A DNA stretch of 64,000 nucleotides, taken from Liriodendron chinense (taxonomy: Eukaryota > Streptophyta > Magnoliopsida > Magnoliales > Magnoliaceae). A program made the translations under genes and the position numbers. Location of the stretch: the NCBI GenBank assembly GCA_003013855.2, contig PVNU02000924.1:186001-250000 (forward strand), in the 5' to 3' direction. Below are positions 35,726 to 46,261 of the stretch, one piece after another. Under the pieces are notes generated by a model. The model did not search any database. It saw nothing but the letters and a program-made list of their open reading frames with translations, and had not been told where the DNA came from. Each line of letters begins with the position of its first letter. Positions within the stretch are counted from its first letter, which is position 1.

Positions 35726-36094
35726 AAAGCCCCCTTGCTCTAGAGTCTAGCTTGCCCAACTTGGGAGCAATTCTGAATTTGAAGAACTGACCTGGTTTGA
35801 CTTTGTAATTCGAGCTTGCTGTCGTTAATGAGAGAGGCGGGAATGGTGCATTTAATGCGACAGTTCAAATTTTAAAGCATCCTCATTAGGGGCATATGGC
35901 GTGGCAGCTTTTTCGCATCCGGAGCACATGGAGCAATGACATGTGTGGTGGTGACTTCTCAGGGAGGACGCCTCTTGTCAGGCCGACCTATAGAAGCGCG
36001 ACATGTGGCGCAGGCGTCGCATCGGTTCGCCTTTCAAGACCACAACTCGTTGATGCGTGGCATCAGTATGGGCCCGGTGTCGTCAAGAACCAAC

Positions 36095-36100
36095 TATAAA
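36095..36100 (+). promoter_or_regulatory. TATA box ahead of the antisense ORF in Tat-E
   Basis: AACTATAAAAGCAG lies on the plus strand, opposite to the element's transcription, 232 bp before the ORF start at 36332. A CT-rich leader (CTTCCTCTTGCTCTCC) follows it, as in plant 5' leaders. Function is inferred from position only. Confidence 0.55.
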
Positions 36101-36331
36101 AGCAGAACTTAGAAATTTTGGAGGGATTTTTTGTGTCTTCCTCTTGCTCTCCTTCTCCTCTAATTCTTCCCTAACCTTCGCTATCGAATTTGATCCATTC
36201 ATCAAGCGTCCAGTTTCCTTCATTGATATACGTCCGGGACCCAATCCTGTATGTTCATCATTCTTTGGGTACTATCCCTTGGTTCGATTCCTCTTTTTGC
36301 ATTTCTTCTTCTTTACTTTCTGTAGCTTGCT

Positions 36332-36667
36332 ATGTCGAGACCAAAGGGTAGTGATTCTTCCCGGGCGGTATCCATCCAGCGAGATGTGATTGGGGAATCC
36401 CACCACGGGGAAATCCAGTCTGAACATAGAGAGTCCCCGGGAAATGTCTCTGATGAGGAGAACCCTTCCTCATTCGCATCAGATGAATCCCCTTTATTAG
36501 TACGTCGGAGTGCCGGTCTGAAAATTTGGCCTTTGTTTCTAGTGTTGTTAAAGTCGCGGACTTTGCAGCAGATTTTGTTTAGACCAAAAGGTCTACGTCC
36601 AACCCGAGTCAGATCAGAGCGGATTACCGTATCTCGGCTCCTTTCGGGTTCCATCTCCCAAGCCTGA
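36332..36667 (+). CDS. Antisense ORF of Tat-E (truncated, function unknown)
   Basis: This 111-residue frame starts MSRPKGSDSSRAV, with a serine-, glutamate- and arginine-rich, low-complexity N-terminus. It runs against the direction of the retrotransposon and is preceded by its own TATA box and CT-rich leader. Antisense ORFs near the LTRs are known for Tat-branch Ty3 elements, so this is probably the N-terminal part of one, joined to the primer-site end by deletion. In another frame just downstream, residues like SGFHLPSLNDF suggest the original protein continued and was frameshifted. I recognise no catalytic domain. The minus-strand ORF over the same stretch (36313-36819) starts in the LTR and has no motif. 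Confidence 0.5.
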   Translation: MSRPKGSDSSRAVSIQRDVIGESHHGEIQSEHRESPGNVSDEENPSSFASDESPLLVRRSAGLKIWPLFLVLLKSRTLQQILFRPKGLRPTRVRSERITVSRLLSGSISQA

Positions 36668-36752
36668 ATGATTTCCAAAGCCGACCCCGTGGAGATGAGG
36701 ATGCCATTTACTCTGCATTTTTTTATATAATGGATTCTTCCTTCCCCTCTAT

Positions 36753-36771
36753 CCCACAGAACGACGCCAAC
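36753..36771 (-). other. Tat-E primer-binding site
   Basis: Directly inside the 5' LTR the minus strand reads GTTGGCGTCGTTCTGTGGG. It resembles the TGGCGCCGTCTGTGGGA-type primer sites of plant Tat elements. The priming tRNA was not determined. Confidence 0.65.
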
Positions 36772-37484
36772 TGTTGTTGCCGATTTCTGTGCAACAAACA
36801 AGGTAAGACAGAAGTCCACCTAGGTATAAATCACAACTTGATTCCCTCTCTGATTAACGGCTTGGATCCTAAAGGAAGATCTGCACAACACAGGAGGAGG
36901 CTAAGAGGTGGCCGGGGACCTTCTGTTAGTCCTCCGATGCCTAAGTCAGATGAGTGTTTGACTACGAGAGGGAGTGATTTTGTGATAAAGATATTGCGTA
37001 CCTTTCAATGGGGATTGTAGTCCATTTTTATACTCATTGGAGGAGTGATCGTGGCCCAGTGTAGTGGCCATGATTAATGGAATGAGACCCAAGTGTAGGC
37101 GTAATCCCTGGGGCCATGGATCATGCTGTTAACGCAGTAGATGTGTTCATCTCCGACTTCGCCGGGCGCGGTCCTGTAGTTTATGTGAGGCGGTTACATT
37201 AGGCGGTTTGACCTCCACTAATAACCAACGACGACCCTGAAGTCAGGTCGATCGTTTAGATATGTATCTCGGTGAATACCACTGCCGAGATACCGAACTA
37301 TACCTATCCCCAAACCTAATCCATCGCAGGCCCAACTCTTGTCATCGGCTCGGATCCCGTCTTCAGCTCGTCAGGCGGTCATATGTAGGAGACCGGCCTT
37401 GAGGACCTTCGCTGGGGCCATGGGCCAATAATGTTGGAAGAATCCTTGAGCCTTGACAGGTCAGCTCGGATTTTACCCACGACA
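36772..37484 (-). repeat. 5' LTR of Tat-E
   Basis: 713 bp, starting TGTTGTTGCCG and ending CCCACGACA. It aligns with 35010-35725 with scattered substitutions and small indels. Confidence 0.87.
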
Positions 37485-37549
37485 GGCTTCATACGCAGTC
37501 CATAGCCATATGGAAGAGAGAGACGTCTCCCGTGATCTCTCACTCCCAC

Positions 37550-38030
37550 GGCGGGGTAACAGCTTAGTGGGGAGGCCTTGACGGTGGGGTCCACCTGGAT
37601 GTACTTGCTGTATATCCACGTTGTCCAACCTTTTTTATCCTATCATTGCGGGGAATGGTCAAAATATGAGGCAGATATCCAAATCTCAGCTGGACAACAC
37701 CAAAAGAAAACAGTGGTGATGGAACGCCCACCATTAAAAACTTCTTACGGACCACTGTAATGCTTATTTCCCATCAACCTATTGATAAAGTCACGCTGCA
37801 GGCACAAATGGAGGGAAGACACAAATAGCAGCTTGATCGAAAACTTTACATCCCCCGAGAAGTTTTCAATGGCGTGAAGTTCAATCCCTACCGTGGGGTC
37901 CACTTGAGATTTGCATCCGCCTCATTTTTGGGACCACACTTTAAAATGATCTGGCAAAACAGATGGACGGCATGGATACACAACAGATCGATACATCACG
38001 GTGGGCCCCATGGTTGGGGGCCTAAACTTT
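37550..38030. mobile_element. MITE of the CAGCTTAGTGGG family, right end truncated
   Basis: The left end GGGGTAACAGCTTAGTGGGG is nearly the left terminus of the complete copy at 41386-41894. The interior shows the family's fold-back halves, with GTGGGGTCCACCTGGATG on the left and GGACGGCATGGATACA...CATCACGGTGGGCCCCA on the right. The matching right terminal repeat is missing. Short frames here are not genes. Confidence 0.7.
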
Positions 38031-38496
38031 TCCAGCAATGGCCCAGAGATTCAGGTAATGATCCACCCTTCACGACAAAAGGGTTGGAAACTTCCATACA
38101 GAGAACAAAAAGGAGCACTCTACAGTAGTGTATGCACTTGAATGCACCATAACATACCTTGCTCCCCAACGTCTTACTTTCTTTACTATAGTGCCAAGTT
38201 TCTAGTCACGTTTGAATGCTAATGTCATTTAATGTACTGGTCATAATAACAACAACATTTCATTATTTTTAATGGATTCTATAATAACTATAATTACAGA
38301 ACTTTGCTAATTAGCCCACGCACGTGCTCAATAAAACTCCCATACATGCCCCACATGTGCCATGTGCCACCATGACATGATAAGGTCCTATATCCAATCC
38401 ATCCATCAGTTTCCAATGTTGGGTGGACCGGATTTATTTTGGGAAACAATTACAAGGCCGGACCAACCTAATGGATGGTAAAGATGGTATATATAA
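38031..38496. other. Intergenic, with half of a fold-back repeat
   Basis: No gene is seen. The stretch 38300-38440 (GAACTTTGCTAATTAGCCCA... and CCACATGTGCC) resembles the left half of the element at 38497-38847. Confidence 0.4.
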
Positions 38497-38847
38497 TTAC
38501 ATGAGCTTTGCTAAGCGCACACGTCAGCAGTAAAGCTCATGTGTACGCCACACATGTGCCAATAAGGCACATAGGTGTGAGATCCAATCCATCCATCAGG
38601 TTGGTCCCACCTTATACATGGTTTCCCAGAAATAAATCTGTACACTCGGCATTTGAGCCCTAATATTGAAAGGTGGATGGGTTAGAAGACAATTTTCAGA
38701 GATGTACATCTGACCAGGGCATCAATATAGTGGTTCCATTCTGATGGATGGATTAGATCTCGGACCTTTTTTTTTTACGTGCAGACATATATGTGGCATG
38801 CACATGATATTTATGGCACGCGTGTAAGCTTAACAAGGCTCGTGTTA
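38497..38847. mobile_element. Fold-back MITE
   Basis: The left arm (ACATGAGCTTTGCTAAGCGC, CACACGT...) pairs with the right arm (CGTGTAAGCTTAACAAGGCTCGTGTT) as an imperfect inverted repeat enclosing about 350 bp. Edges are approximate, and no target duplication was confirmed. Confidence 0.55.
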
Positions 38848-40781
38848 GTGTTACTGTGAAACTGTTTTAGTGATCCGAACCATTGATCTGATGGCCCTTT
38901 CATGGATTGACCATCCACCAATGATCTTCCTAATGGGATCATCCTGACCTTTCATGGATTGATCATCCACACATTCCATTGACAAGATGCCAAAAAAGAA
39001 AAAGGATGGATAGGGTATTCCAATTTGGGAAATCTCTAGGCATGTGGTCCATCGATGATTGGGGCCATCAGATCAGCAGCCTATATCACTTGACCATGTC
39101 CCCTACAGTCTTCTTCATTATCCATCATTACATAGAACCCCATCCTCTTACTAGTACTATTATCAATTATTATATTATTTTGTTATCATAGACTTCTAGC
39201 TTTGTGTGGGGACACTATAGCGTAGGAATGCCATCTAACTCATTCAGCAAGGTTTATTTACATGCACAACTGATCAAACATTACGGCCATCCCATTATCA
39301 GGTTGGCCACCATCGCGTAAATTTGGAGGTTTGGTCCATTATCCCCGATGGTGTGGTCCACTTGTTTGAGGCGACCCATTTTCTTAATAAGGTTAATTTA
39401 CGTGGAAATGGGACAACTCTAGACTTAGGCCCATCCAATAATAAGGTCGGTCATTTCATGAATTTAGAGGCTTTAGCTGGCGCGTCCATTGTTTTTTATG
39501 GTGTGGCTCATTTGTACCGAGTCAATCTATTTCATGATAGGGTGAGCCTAATGTACAGATTGGATGGCACACACGTGCACAGATAGGTACTAGCTACCCA
39601 AGCCTGTGCAGAGCTTGGGACAGGCTAGTGCGTGGCGCGTGCATATTGGTGGAGAGCAACATGACACACTTGTGTCAAGCTTGCTGATGTGGCAGGTCTC
39701 TTCTAACAATGTGCTTTCCACCAATATAGACGTATCAATACCGACGTGCCACGTATGTGCCACATCTATCCTATCCGAACTCTGTACATGCTTAGGTAAT
39801 ACCTAATCCACGCCCGACGTACACAGACCTCATTGACCCCGAGTACCCGTAACAAGTTGTATGAAATTCTCATCTACAACATTGTAAGGAACCCACCTAA
39901 GTATACATGTGGTACCCATGGTTCCCTGCAACAGTTGCAAGGAACCTATCTTAGTAACCCGATGGCCTCATCATGGATGGACCGTGTCCAAAAAGTTGCC
40001 AAAATTGGAAGATCTTAACCATCGAATCTTGTTTTTTATCCACTGAATGTAGACCAGCTGCATTTTTTTTCCTTAGTTATATATTTAATTACATGCTAAC
40101 AATGAAAGGTTAAGAGTTTATTAGTTGAAGGGATTTTTGGGCATGATTCATCCATGATAGGGCTATTAGATCAATGGCTTGGATAAACCAACAACGGCAC
40201 TCACCTGTATGGATTCGGTATGAACAGAAAGTTATCTCAATCTCTTATTATTGTTGTGGTCAATGTTGCTGGCTTGTTGCTGTTATTAATATTAGGGCAA
40301 AATTCCGGGGAGTTTCAGATTTTACCAAATAATGTCTGTGAGGAACCAAAATTTCGGGGTAGTCCTTCACAGGAGAAATTACCTAAATGCTAGCTATTGT
40401 TTTCTTTTAATTCTTTCAAAGATGGTGAATTGAGAATTGTGGGGCCACATGACTCGTGTCTAGCATTCAACCCATTTAACTGATGGAGCCCACCATGATT
40501 ATCAGGCGAACAAAAAATCTGGTCAATTCAATCATATAAGGTAGGCAAAACCATAAAAGCAATAATTTAAATCACTGGAAACATCTAATTTCTTGTGTAG
40601 CCCGTTTGATGATTGAACTTGCAGATCTTAGGTTTGTGTTATAACTATGGTAAAAAATTTTTAAAAATGACATTTTATTAATTTTCACCCCTCAGTAAGC
40701 ACCTCCCTGTAATTTTGTTTCGTCCAGGGCGCTATCGGGTAAAATATGAATATATGAGAAATTTGGTAGTAAATTAGGGAC
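38848..40781. other. Intergenic sequence, no gene seen
   Basis: Small frames occur but none has motifs or splice context that persuades me. Phrases such as GGATGGACCATCCA and GGCCCATCCA recur, typical of old MITE remains in this window. Confidence 0.4.
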
Positions 40782-41274
40782 AAATGCTCTAATGCTCTCA
40801 TAGCAATGTAAGATATAGTGCTCCTAGTTGTGTTTGGACACGTGGACATTCAACCAATACATTGATCCAGACCATTCGTTATATCCAACACTGATCCTGG
40901 TCTACCATGAAAACAGCAAATCAAATATGGTAAATATTAGTCATTTTATTGATGGATTTTAATATGGAAGGTCAAGATTGTTTACACGAAAATAGTCCCA
41001 ATCAGGCCCATTATAGATTGCATATGATTTTAAAGAATCAACTTTGTAAGGCAATCATAACCATCCCATACATGGCTTGGAAAGGAAATGGCTATAGAAA
41101 ATAAGGCCAAATGAAAGATGGATTGGATTATCTCATCAGTGTGATTTTGCCTGGTAATCCATAAAATGTGTTCTGGAGTGAATAGACAGTTCAGATCAAT
41201 CAATTGAACTGTTCACGTGAATAGATGCAACTAGGAGCACCATAACTTATAGCCCTCTGGTGTATAGAGCATTT
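40782..41274. mobile_element. MITE with terminal inverted repeats AAATGCTCTA
   Basis: AAATGCTCTA (40782-40791) is repeated inverted as TAGAGCATTT (41265-41274). About 30 bp inside, GTGCTCCTAGTTG (40819-40831) pairs with CAACTAGGAGCAC (41228-41240). The imperfect terminal repeat is thus about 50 bp long. No coding sequence is present, and the flanking duplication is not clear. Confidence 0.7.
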
Positions 41275-41385
41275 CTTATTAGATATGAAAAGGGCAGAAA
41301 GTGAATTTTTGAAAGATTTCAAACCCTAAAAGGCATGATAGTAATTGGAGTTATCCTTACATGTGGTTGTGAGTTAGGTGTTACG

Positions 41386-41894
41386 GGGGAACAGCTTAGT
41401 GGGTGTTACCCGGACCGTGTGGCCCACATGGATGATATTTTCTATATCCATGCCGTCCATCCGTTTCTCCAGCCCATTCGAGGATGGGGTACAAAAATTT
41501 ATGTAGATCCAAATCTCAAGTGGACCATACCACTGGAAACAGTGGTGATTGACTGCCCCACCATTAAAAATTTCAAAGAGCCAATCATAAGGTTTTGGTA
41601 ATGTTTATTTTCAATCCAAGTTGTTGATAATGTCAAGAAGATCTGGATGAAGAGAAAATATAAAGATCAGCTTTATCCAAAACTTTTGTGGACCACAAAA
41701 AGTTCTTAATGGTCTTTCATCATTGTTTCTAGTGGTATGGTCCACCTAAGATTTGGATCTTATTTGGGTTTGGGATCACGTCCTACAATGAGATGTAAAA
41801 ACAGATGGACGTGTAAGTGTATGTAAAAAAAAAAAAAAAAAACATCAAAATGGCCCCCCACACGGTTAGAGCAACACCCACTAAGCTGTTCCCC
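41386..41894. mobile_element. Complete MITE of the CAGCTTAGTGGG family
   Basis: The left terminus GGGGAACAGCTTAGTGGGTG pairs with the right terminus CACCCACTAAGCTGTTCCCC; the match covers about 24 bp. The interior is a degenerate fold-back with TTAAAAATTT and ACTTTTTGTGG-type blocks in both halves. A run of A (41824-41842) interrupts the right arm. The superfamily is not settled because no target duplication was found. Confidence 0.75.
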
Positions 41895-42049
41895 GGGCAA
41901 CAGCTAATCCGCTCTCCTTACATGTATGGTAGTTTCAGTTGCTCATCGGATACTAACGCCATCAAAAGGCTGGATTTTCGTCGAGATACAACGACAGACC
42001 CTACTTTCACTTTCACTTTCACTTCCACTTTTAGAATAATCTAATGGCA

Positions 42050-42530
42050 CAGGCAGGGGATCTGAGTGGCCCACCATGATGTATGGGTTTTATCCATACC
42101 AGCCATACGTTTTGCCATATCATTTTAGGCTATAATTCAAAAAATGAGGGAAATCGAAGGCTCAAGTGAACCACATCACAGAAAGCAGCAGTGACAATGA
42201 CACACCCATCGTTGAAACCTTCCTAGGATTCACCGTCATGATTATTTTCCATCTAACCTGTTGATGAGGTCCGCTAGACCTGTGGGGAAAACCCAAATAT
42301 AAGCTCAAACCAAAACTAATGCGGCTCCCAAGAAGTTTTTAATGGTGGGCGTTCAATCCCCTCTGTGTGGTCCACTTTTTAATGGTGAGCGTTCAATACA
42401 CGCTGTGTGGTCCACTTGATCCTTGGATCTGCCTCATTTTTGGGTTTATACCCTAAAATGATATGAAAAAATGGATGGACGGCGTGGATAAAATCCATAC
42501 ATCATGGTGCGGAGCAGTACCCAATCCGCA
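42050..42530. mobile_element. MITE-like fold-back with an internal 40-bp duplication
   Basis: The left half (CCACCATGATGTATGGGTTTTATCC) is mirrored by the right half (GGATAAAATCCATACATCATGGTG), an inverted repeat at both ends. Inside, TTTTTAATGGTGRGCGTTCAAT plus the following CTGTGTGGTCCACT is present twice in tandem (about 42336-42417). No coding sequence is present. Confidence 0.7.
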
Positions 42531-43028
42531 TCCGATAGTTAACAATACTTTCTAACTTGTAGTGTCTCGTCACCGTCCACGTGGAATACATGCATGCGAA
42601 TCCAGACCTTCCAAATATCAGGGCCTACTGATCAAATGATTCTAGCATCAGATTCATTGCAAAGGAAAAAAATATGGTTCAAGAGAAATACTAATGGGTC
42701 AAAATCAAAGACTGAAATCAAATTATTAAAATCGTTATCCAAGGTGGGCCGAAGATTTCAGGGCTCCTGATGGACATTCATTCATGAGAGATGCATGTGA
42801 ATGAGACATGAGAATTTAAAATGGTGGTGAACTATTACTTTAACATAATCCATCATTCAAACCCTAGGAAAGCCGATTCATTACCATTTTATCATGCACA
42901 AAAAGAAAGGCCTCCCTCCTTTGCTAGAAAGAAGGAGAGCTCTTAAGTAAAGCTTACTATTTCTTTCTTTGAAGTTTCATACAAATACGAGAGAGAGAGA
43001 GATCAAACACCCTTTTGATGTTATGGAA
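42531..43028 (-). other. Sequence downstream of the bZIP gene, probably containing its 3' UTR
   Basis: No other gene is seen. Just after the stop codon, the text complementary to TCAAACACCCTTTTGAT also appears at the end of the second bZIP gene (61569-61586), so the conserved 3' end extends slightly past the stop. The polyadenylation site was not placed. Confidence 0.4.
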
Positions 43029-44136
43029 CTAATCATAGAAGAAGCTGAAAGGGTCAGTTCTCATATCAAAGCTTTGGGTTTGTTCCGTTGCTGGGAATCC
43101 CATCGTCGGCTCTTGTTGCTGCTGCTGCTCTTGTTGTTGCTGCTCTTGTTGTTGTTGCTGCTCTTGCTGTTGTTGCTGTTCTTGTTGCTGTTGGAGAAGA
43201 TAGAGCTGTCTGAGCTTCTCTCCTTCTCGTCGCAGCACATGAAATTGCACTTTGAAAAATCTCATAAATTACATTGCATGCCATAAAAATAAAATAAAAA
43301 AAAATAAAGAAAAAAGGAGAGAAGAAGAAGAAGATTATGAATGCTTCTTACCATCCTTGAACACCTTCTCATGCATAAGAGAGTTTATTCTCCTCTTCAT
43401 GGCATTGTTCTCCTCATTCAATGCCAGCCGTTGATTGTCGTAGTAACCTACTTGAGGAGAGAGAATCCCAATTTTCACCTTCAAATTCAAATAACAAGAA
43501 ATTAGAAGATGTAACATTAGAAAATAATCCTTTTCTTAAGACAATGTCGACATCGAAGAAAGCAACCACAGCATATCTTGCACGTCTACCTGCAATGCAT
43601 CCATCTTTTGTTCGAGCTCGGAGATGTATTGCAATTTTTTAATGCGCGATCTTTGCGCAGATAGCCGATTCGCTTGAATACTGCAAAATAAATAATAGTG
43701 ATTTAAATCTCTCTCTATTTCTCTCTTCTTCTTTGTTAATCCTAAGACCCTTCATATAGATAATAAAACCAGCTAGTTGTGTACAAACCCTAGATATCAA
43801 TGTAGTGCTACTTTCTACACAACTAGAAGAGCAAAAGATTGATCAGGACCGTTGAATAAGGGGTCACACTTAAATTGGTTCTAGAGTCAATCAGAACCAT
43901 CCGATGAAAGGGTCACTTCTTAGATGAGTCACACTATAGCCTTATATGCTCATCATTGATGAAACTGCTCCTCCCATTAAATTAAAGGTCCGCTGCTTTT
44001 ATTTTATTTTATTTTTTTCAACATGGCAATGATAGGATAATCCAAACCGTCCGATCACCACACGTATTCTTGAGATACTATAAAAACAATTTAGAAGTAG
44101 TAGTTAATAAATGATAGTGATTTAAATCTCTCAAGG

Positions 44137-44174
<38 letters not shown>

Positions 44175-44596
44175 GGGGCCCACCGTTTCATCCTCCTGGA
44201 GTCCTCGAGAGGGTCCATTTTGGGTCCCTTTTTGGATGAGCTCCCAACTCCAGCATTATTCTTTGAGGAACTCCTAATCACCTCTCCTTTCTCATCAGAG
44301 GCACTCTTACGCTCCGACAACGTCGATGTCATCGGGGTCGTCGGATTCTCTGTCGCCGGATTCTTACCCACAGCCGGACTGGTAGGAGCCTGTTCAGAAG
44401 CACCGCCGCTGCCGCCACCTTTCTCCAACTCGTCGACAAGTACGATGTTGACGGGCTTTCCAATCAATGACCCTAAACCACTGGCAGATATACAGTGGGA
44501 CACGTTCACCGGTGCTGACGTGGATCCATTGACTCCCTGCCATGTGGCGGGAAGGTGCTGGTTCCAGTTTTGGGTCAGATATCCGGTCATGGGCAA
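43029..44596 (-). CDS. bZIP transcription factor, bZIP34/61-like, four exons
   Basis: Exons on the minus strand are 44596-44184, 43680-43590, 43478-43352 and 43249-43029; all introns are GT-AG. Joined, they give 283 residues. Exon 1 is serine- and glycine-rich (DELEKGGGSGG, SSKNNAGVGSSSKKG) and ends DSRRMKR. Exon 2 completes the basic region, ANRLSAQRSR, which fits the plant N-x7-R-x9-L rule (N142, R150, L160), and KLQYISELE. The zipper heptads are L160, L167, L174, Y181, L188, M195 and L202. Exon 3 (LSPQVGYYDNQRLALN, HEKVFKDG) is diagnostic of the bZIP34/61 group, which regulates transcription in the nucleus; Arabidopsis members act in pollen. Residues 230-257 are an almost pure Q/E tract. 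The start ATG at 44596 is the first in frame that I can see. A second copy lies at 61580-63735. Confidence 0.9.
43114..43194 (-). repeat. Glutamine-codon microsatellite in bZIP exon 4
   Basis: CAA/CAG/GAG triplets encode Q4-E-Q5-E-Q5-E-Q4-E-Q5-E. The second bZIP copy has only QQQ at the same place, so this tract expanded, or was lost there, after duplication. The plus-strand leucine-run frame over it is a shadow. Confidence 0.88.
44142..44172. repeat. A-homopolymer of about 31 bases in bZIP intron 1
   Basis: On the coding strand this is a T run starting 11 bases after the exon 1 splice donor (CG|GTGGGCCCCAC). A reading frame through it gives a polyphenylalanine tail that is not part of the protein. 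Confidence 0.85.
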
Positions 44597-44713
44597 GCAC
44601 TCTTGGGCTCCTTGGCGGCAATCCCTTCCTCTCCTCCATTATTTCCTTCCTTTCCATTTTCTTCTTTAACCTGCACACTACACCCACGGCGCTTTTTAGC
44701 GAATACCAGTAGC

Positions 44714-44760
<47 letters not shown>

Positions 44761-45030
44761 AAGATACAGACCTTCTCCTATTTTTTCTGTGGGGCGAATG
44801 CAATGGCCTCTCTCCGCTTTCTACTGAGTGGGAGAAGGAAAAGAAATGTTCTAAAAATAGATGATTGTCAGATGAACGTCCTATCAACGGTGATCGGGTG
44901 GACCCTACTTCGTGGCCACTGACACGTGTCAGGTCACCTTCCTCGGAACCCTTGCATGAAAGAAGAAATAGTAACATGAACAGCTAGCCACAGTTGGGAT
45001 TCTCTCTCTCTCTCTCTCTCTCTGCCCCCA
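44597..45030 (-). promoter_or_regulatory. bZIP upstream region with two GA/CT microsatellites
   Basis: Directly upstream of the start codon lie (GA)n at about 44721-44757 and (CT)n at 45001-45023. Pyrimidine-rich stretches on the coding strand are common in plant leaders and core promoters. I could not place a TATA box with confidence. Confidence 0.4.
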
Positions 45031-46161
45031 CAGTGGATAACCTAGGAGTAGGATTGGTGTTTCGGTAGTCCTTGAGGCTACTCGGAACTGTGGTCCTCTG
45101 GCCGTTGTTACTTGTTACTGTTTCATTGAGTGGACCCACTGTCATTCCAACCGTTCATCTAGTGGGCGACACTATCGATGGACGATGGTACAAATTTCAC
45201 ACAGATCTGATAGTCTTAACCTATCCAATTAATGGTCATCAGTCCCAATTTTGAAACCTTCCATTTGTAGCTAGGTCATGGTGGAGCCCACCAGTTGTTC
45301 AAACGATGGGAATTTCACACCATTGATCGACTGTTCTTAGTTGAAACCGACGAACCATTCATGTGACCAAACTAAGGGCCACATGCATTGTGCCACTCCA
45401 CACAGCTACAATTTGGGGTACTTGCCAATCTTTTATTCTTCCACCAAAGATTCATTTTTCTTTCATTAGGGTACCAATTTATGTGGGAATTTGGTGGCCC
45501 ATGTAGTAGACCAGCGGATGGGAGGAATTATCCCTTGGACATAATATTGAAGAATCTAGTAAGTCTTTCAGATCAAATGGTGCACAATCAAAGTCTAGCA
45601 AAGATCCATCTCATCCCAAATCCATAGGATTGATTCAATCAAAGAGATGAGTACACCATCTGATCTGATGAACTGACTAGATACTTCAATACAGAGGTGG
45701 TCTCAATTTCACTTTGATCAGTTGATCATAGCCATTCAATAAAGGCTTGGAAATGGAAATGTCAGAACAGTTTTAGTACTCATAAGGTCCCTTTTTTTTT
45801 GTTCTTGCCTTAATGCACAGTGATTTTTAGATCATATACAATTAATGGATTCCTCCTATCCAATGATCTTTGTTGATCATAAGTGGGCTTCCTTGGCCCC
45901 GGCAACTCGCGCTGTGACAAGGTATTCATGTAGGTTTCATTCGCTACTGTCGTTGTGCGATCGCCAGATTTGGTCAGTTATGTTATTGATTTACATTCTC
46001 TACCGCCATTATGTGGTCGCCGGATTTGGTCGATTATGAAATTGATTTAAACATTGCTCTGGGCTCCGGCTAGCCGGTGCGTTTAACATAGCGATAAGGA
46101 ACAGCGATTAATCTCAGTGATTTCTTCATCCTTTGCATGCAGGGCATGTACATGTCTATGA
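45031..46161. other. Intergenic sequence with a diverged tandem duplication
   Basis: No gene is seen. At about 45937-46050 a block of about 70 bp is present twice in diverged form, for example GATCGCCAGATTTGGTCAGT against GGTCGCCGGATTTGGTCGAT, each followed by ATTATG/TTATTGATTTA-like text. Confidence 0.45.
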
Positions 46162-46261
46162 TGAGCCAAGAGGCTGGGACCCACTTAATGTGGAAAGAAC
46201 TAGCATTGGATTGAGCCAAGAGGCTGGGACCCACTTAAGGTGGAAAGAACTAGCATTGGAT
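46162..46261. repeat. 50-bp tandem duplication
   Basis: TGAGCCAAGAGGCTGGGACC... through CATTGGAT is repeated head-to-tail (46162-46211 and 46212-46261). Only one difference is seen, TTAATGTGG against TTAAGGTGG. It looks recent. Confidence 0.92.

Larger units (their letters stand above)
35010..37484 (-). mobile_element. Tat-E: short Ty3/Tat-type element nested in Copia-D
   Basis: LTRs of about 715 bp lie at 35010-35725 and 36772-37484. On the plus strand they start TGTT and end TGACA or CGACA. The flanks are GACTT (35005-35009) and GGCTT (37485-37489), a target duplication with one mismatch. A polypurine tract (minus GAGCAAGGGGGCTTT) borders the 3' LTR. A primer site (minus TTGGCGTCGTTCTGTGGG) borders the 5' LTR. 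The interior of 1,046 bp has no gag or pol; its main feature is a plus-strand antisense ORF with its own TATA box. It is therefore a non-autonomous derivative. Confidence 0.88.
33116..37549 (-). mobile_element. Copia-D: internally deleted Tork-type Copia element
   Basis: The 3' LTR is 33116-33544 and the 5' LTR starts at 34664. The 5' LTR is split by Tat-E (35010-37484) and resumes at 37485 with GGCTTCATACGCAG, which matches GGCTTTATGTGCAG at the corresponding place in the 3' LTR. The interior (33545-34663) carries only the end of RT and RNase H. The outer edge of the 5' LTR near 37549 lacks the final ACAACA, and a MITE begins there, so it is truncated and no target duplication could be confirmed. 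Pairing of the LTRs is clear from shared blocks (AGGCATAGG, CAATATGCCTA, CAACTTGTGGCCCTCATTA). Confidence 0.85.

Noticed and set aside
36313..36819. 168-residue minus-strand ORF in Tat-E as a gag gene
   Set aside because: It begins inside the LTR, crosses the primer site and has no gag motif; the plus-strand ORF with a TATA box is the better candidate.
42969..43286. Plus-strand frame with a long leucine run
   Set aside because: It is the antisense shadow of the CAA/CAG tract in bZIP exon 4.
44078..44183. Extension of bZIP exon 1 into a polyphenylalanine tail
   Set aside because: It reads through the splice donor into the T homopolymer of intron 1; splicing at 44184 joins to the conserved basic region in frame.
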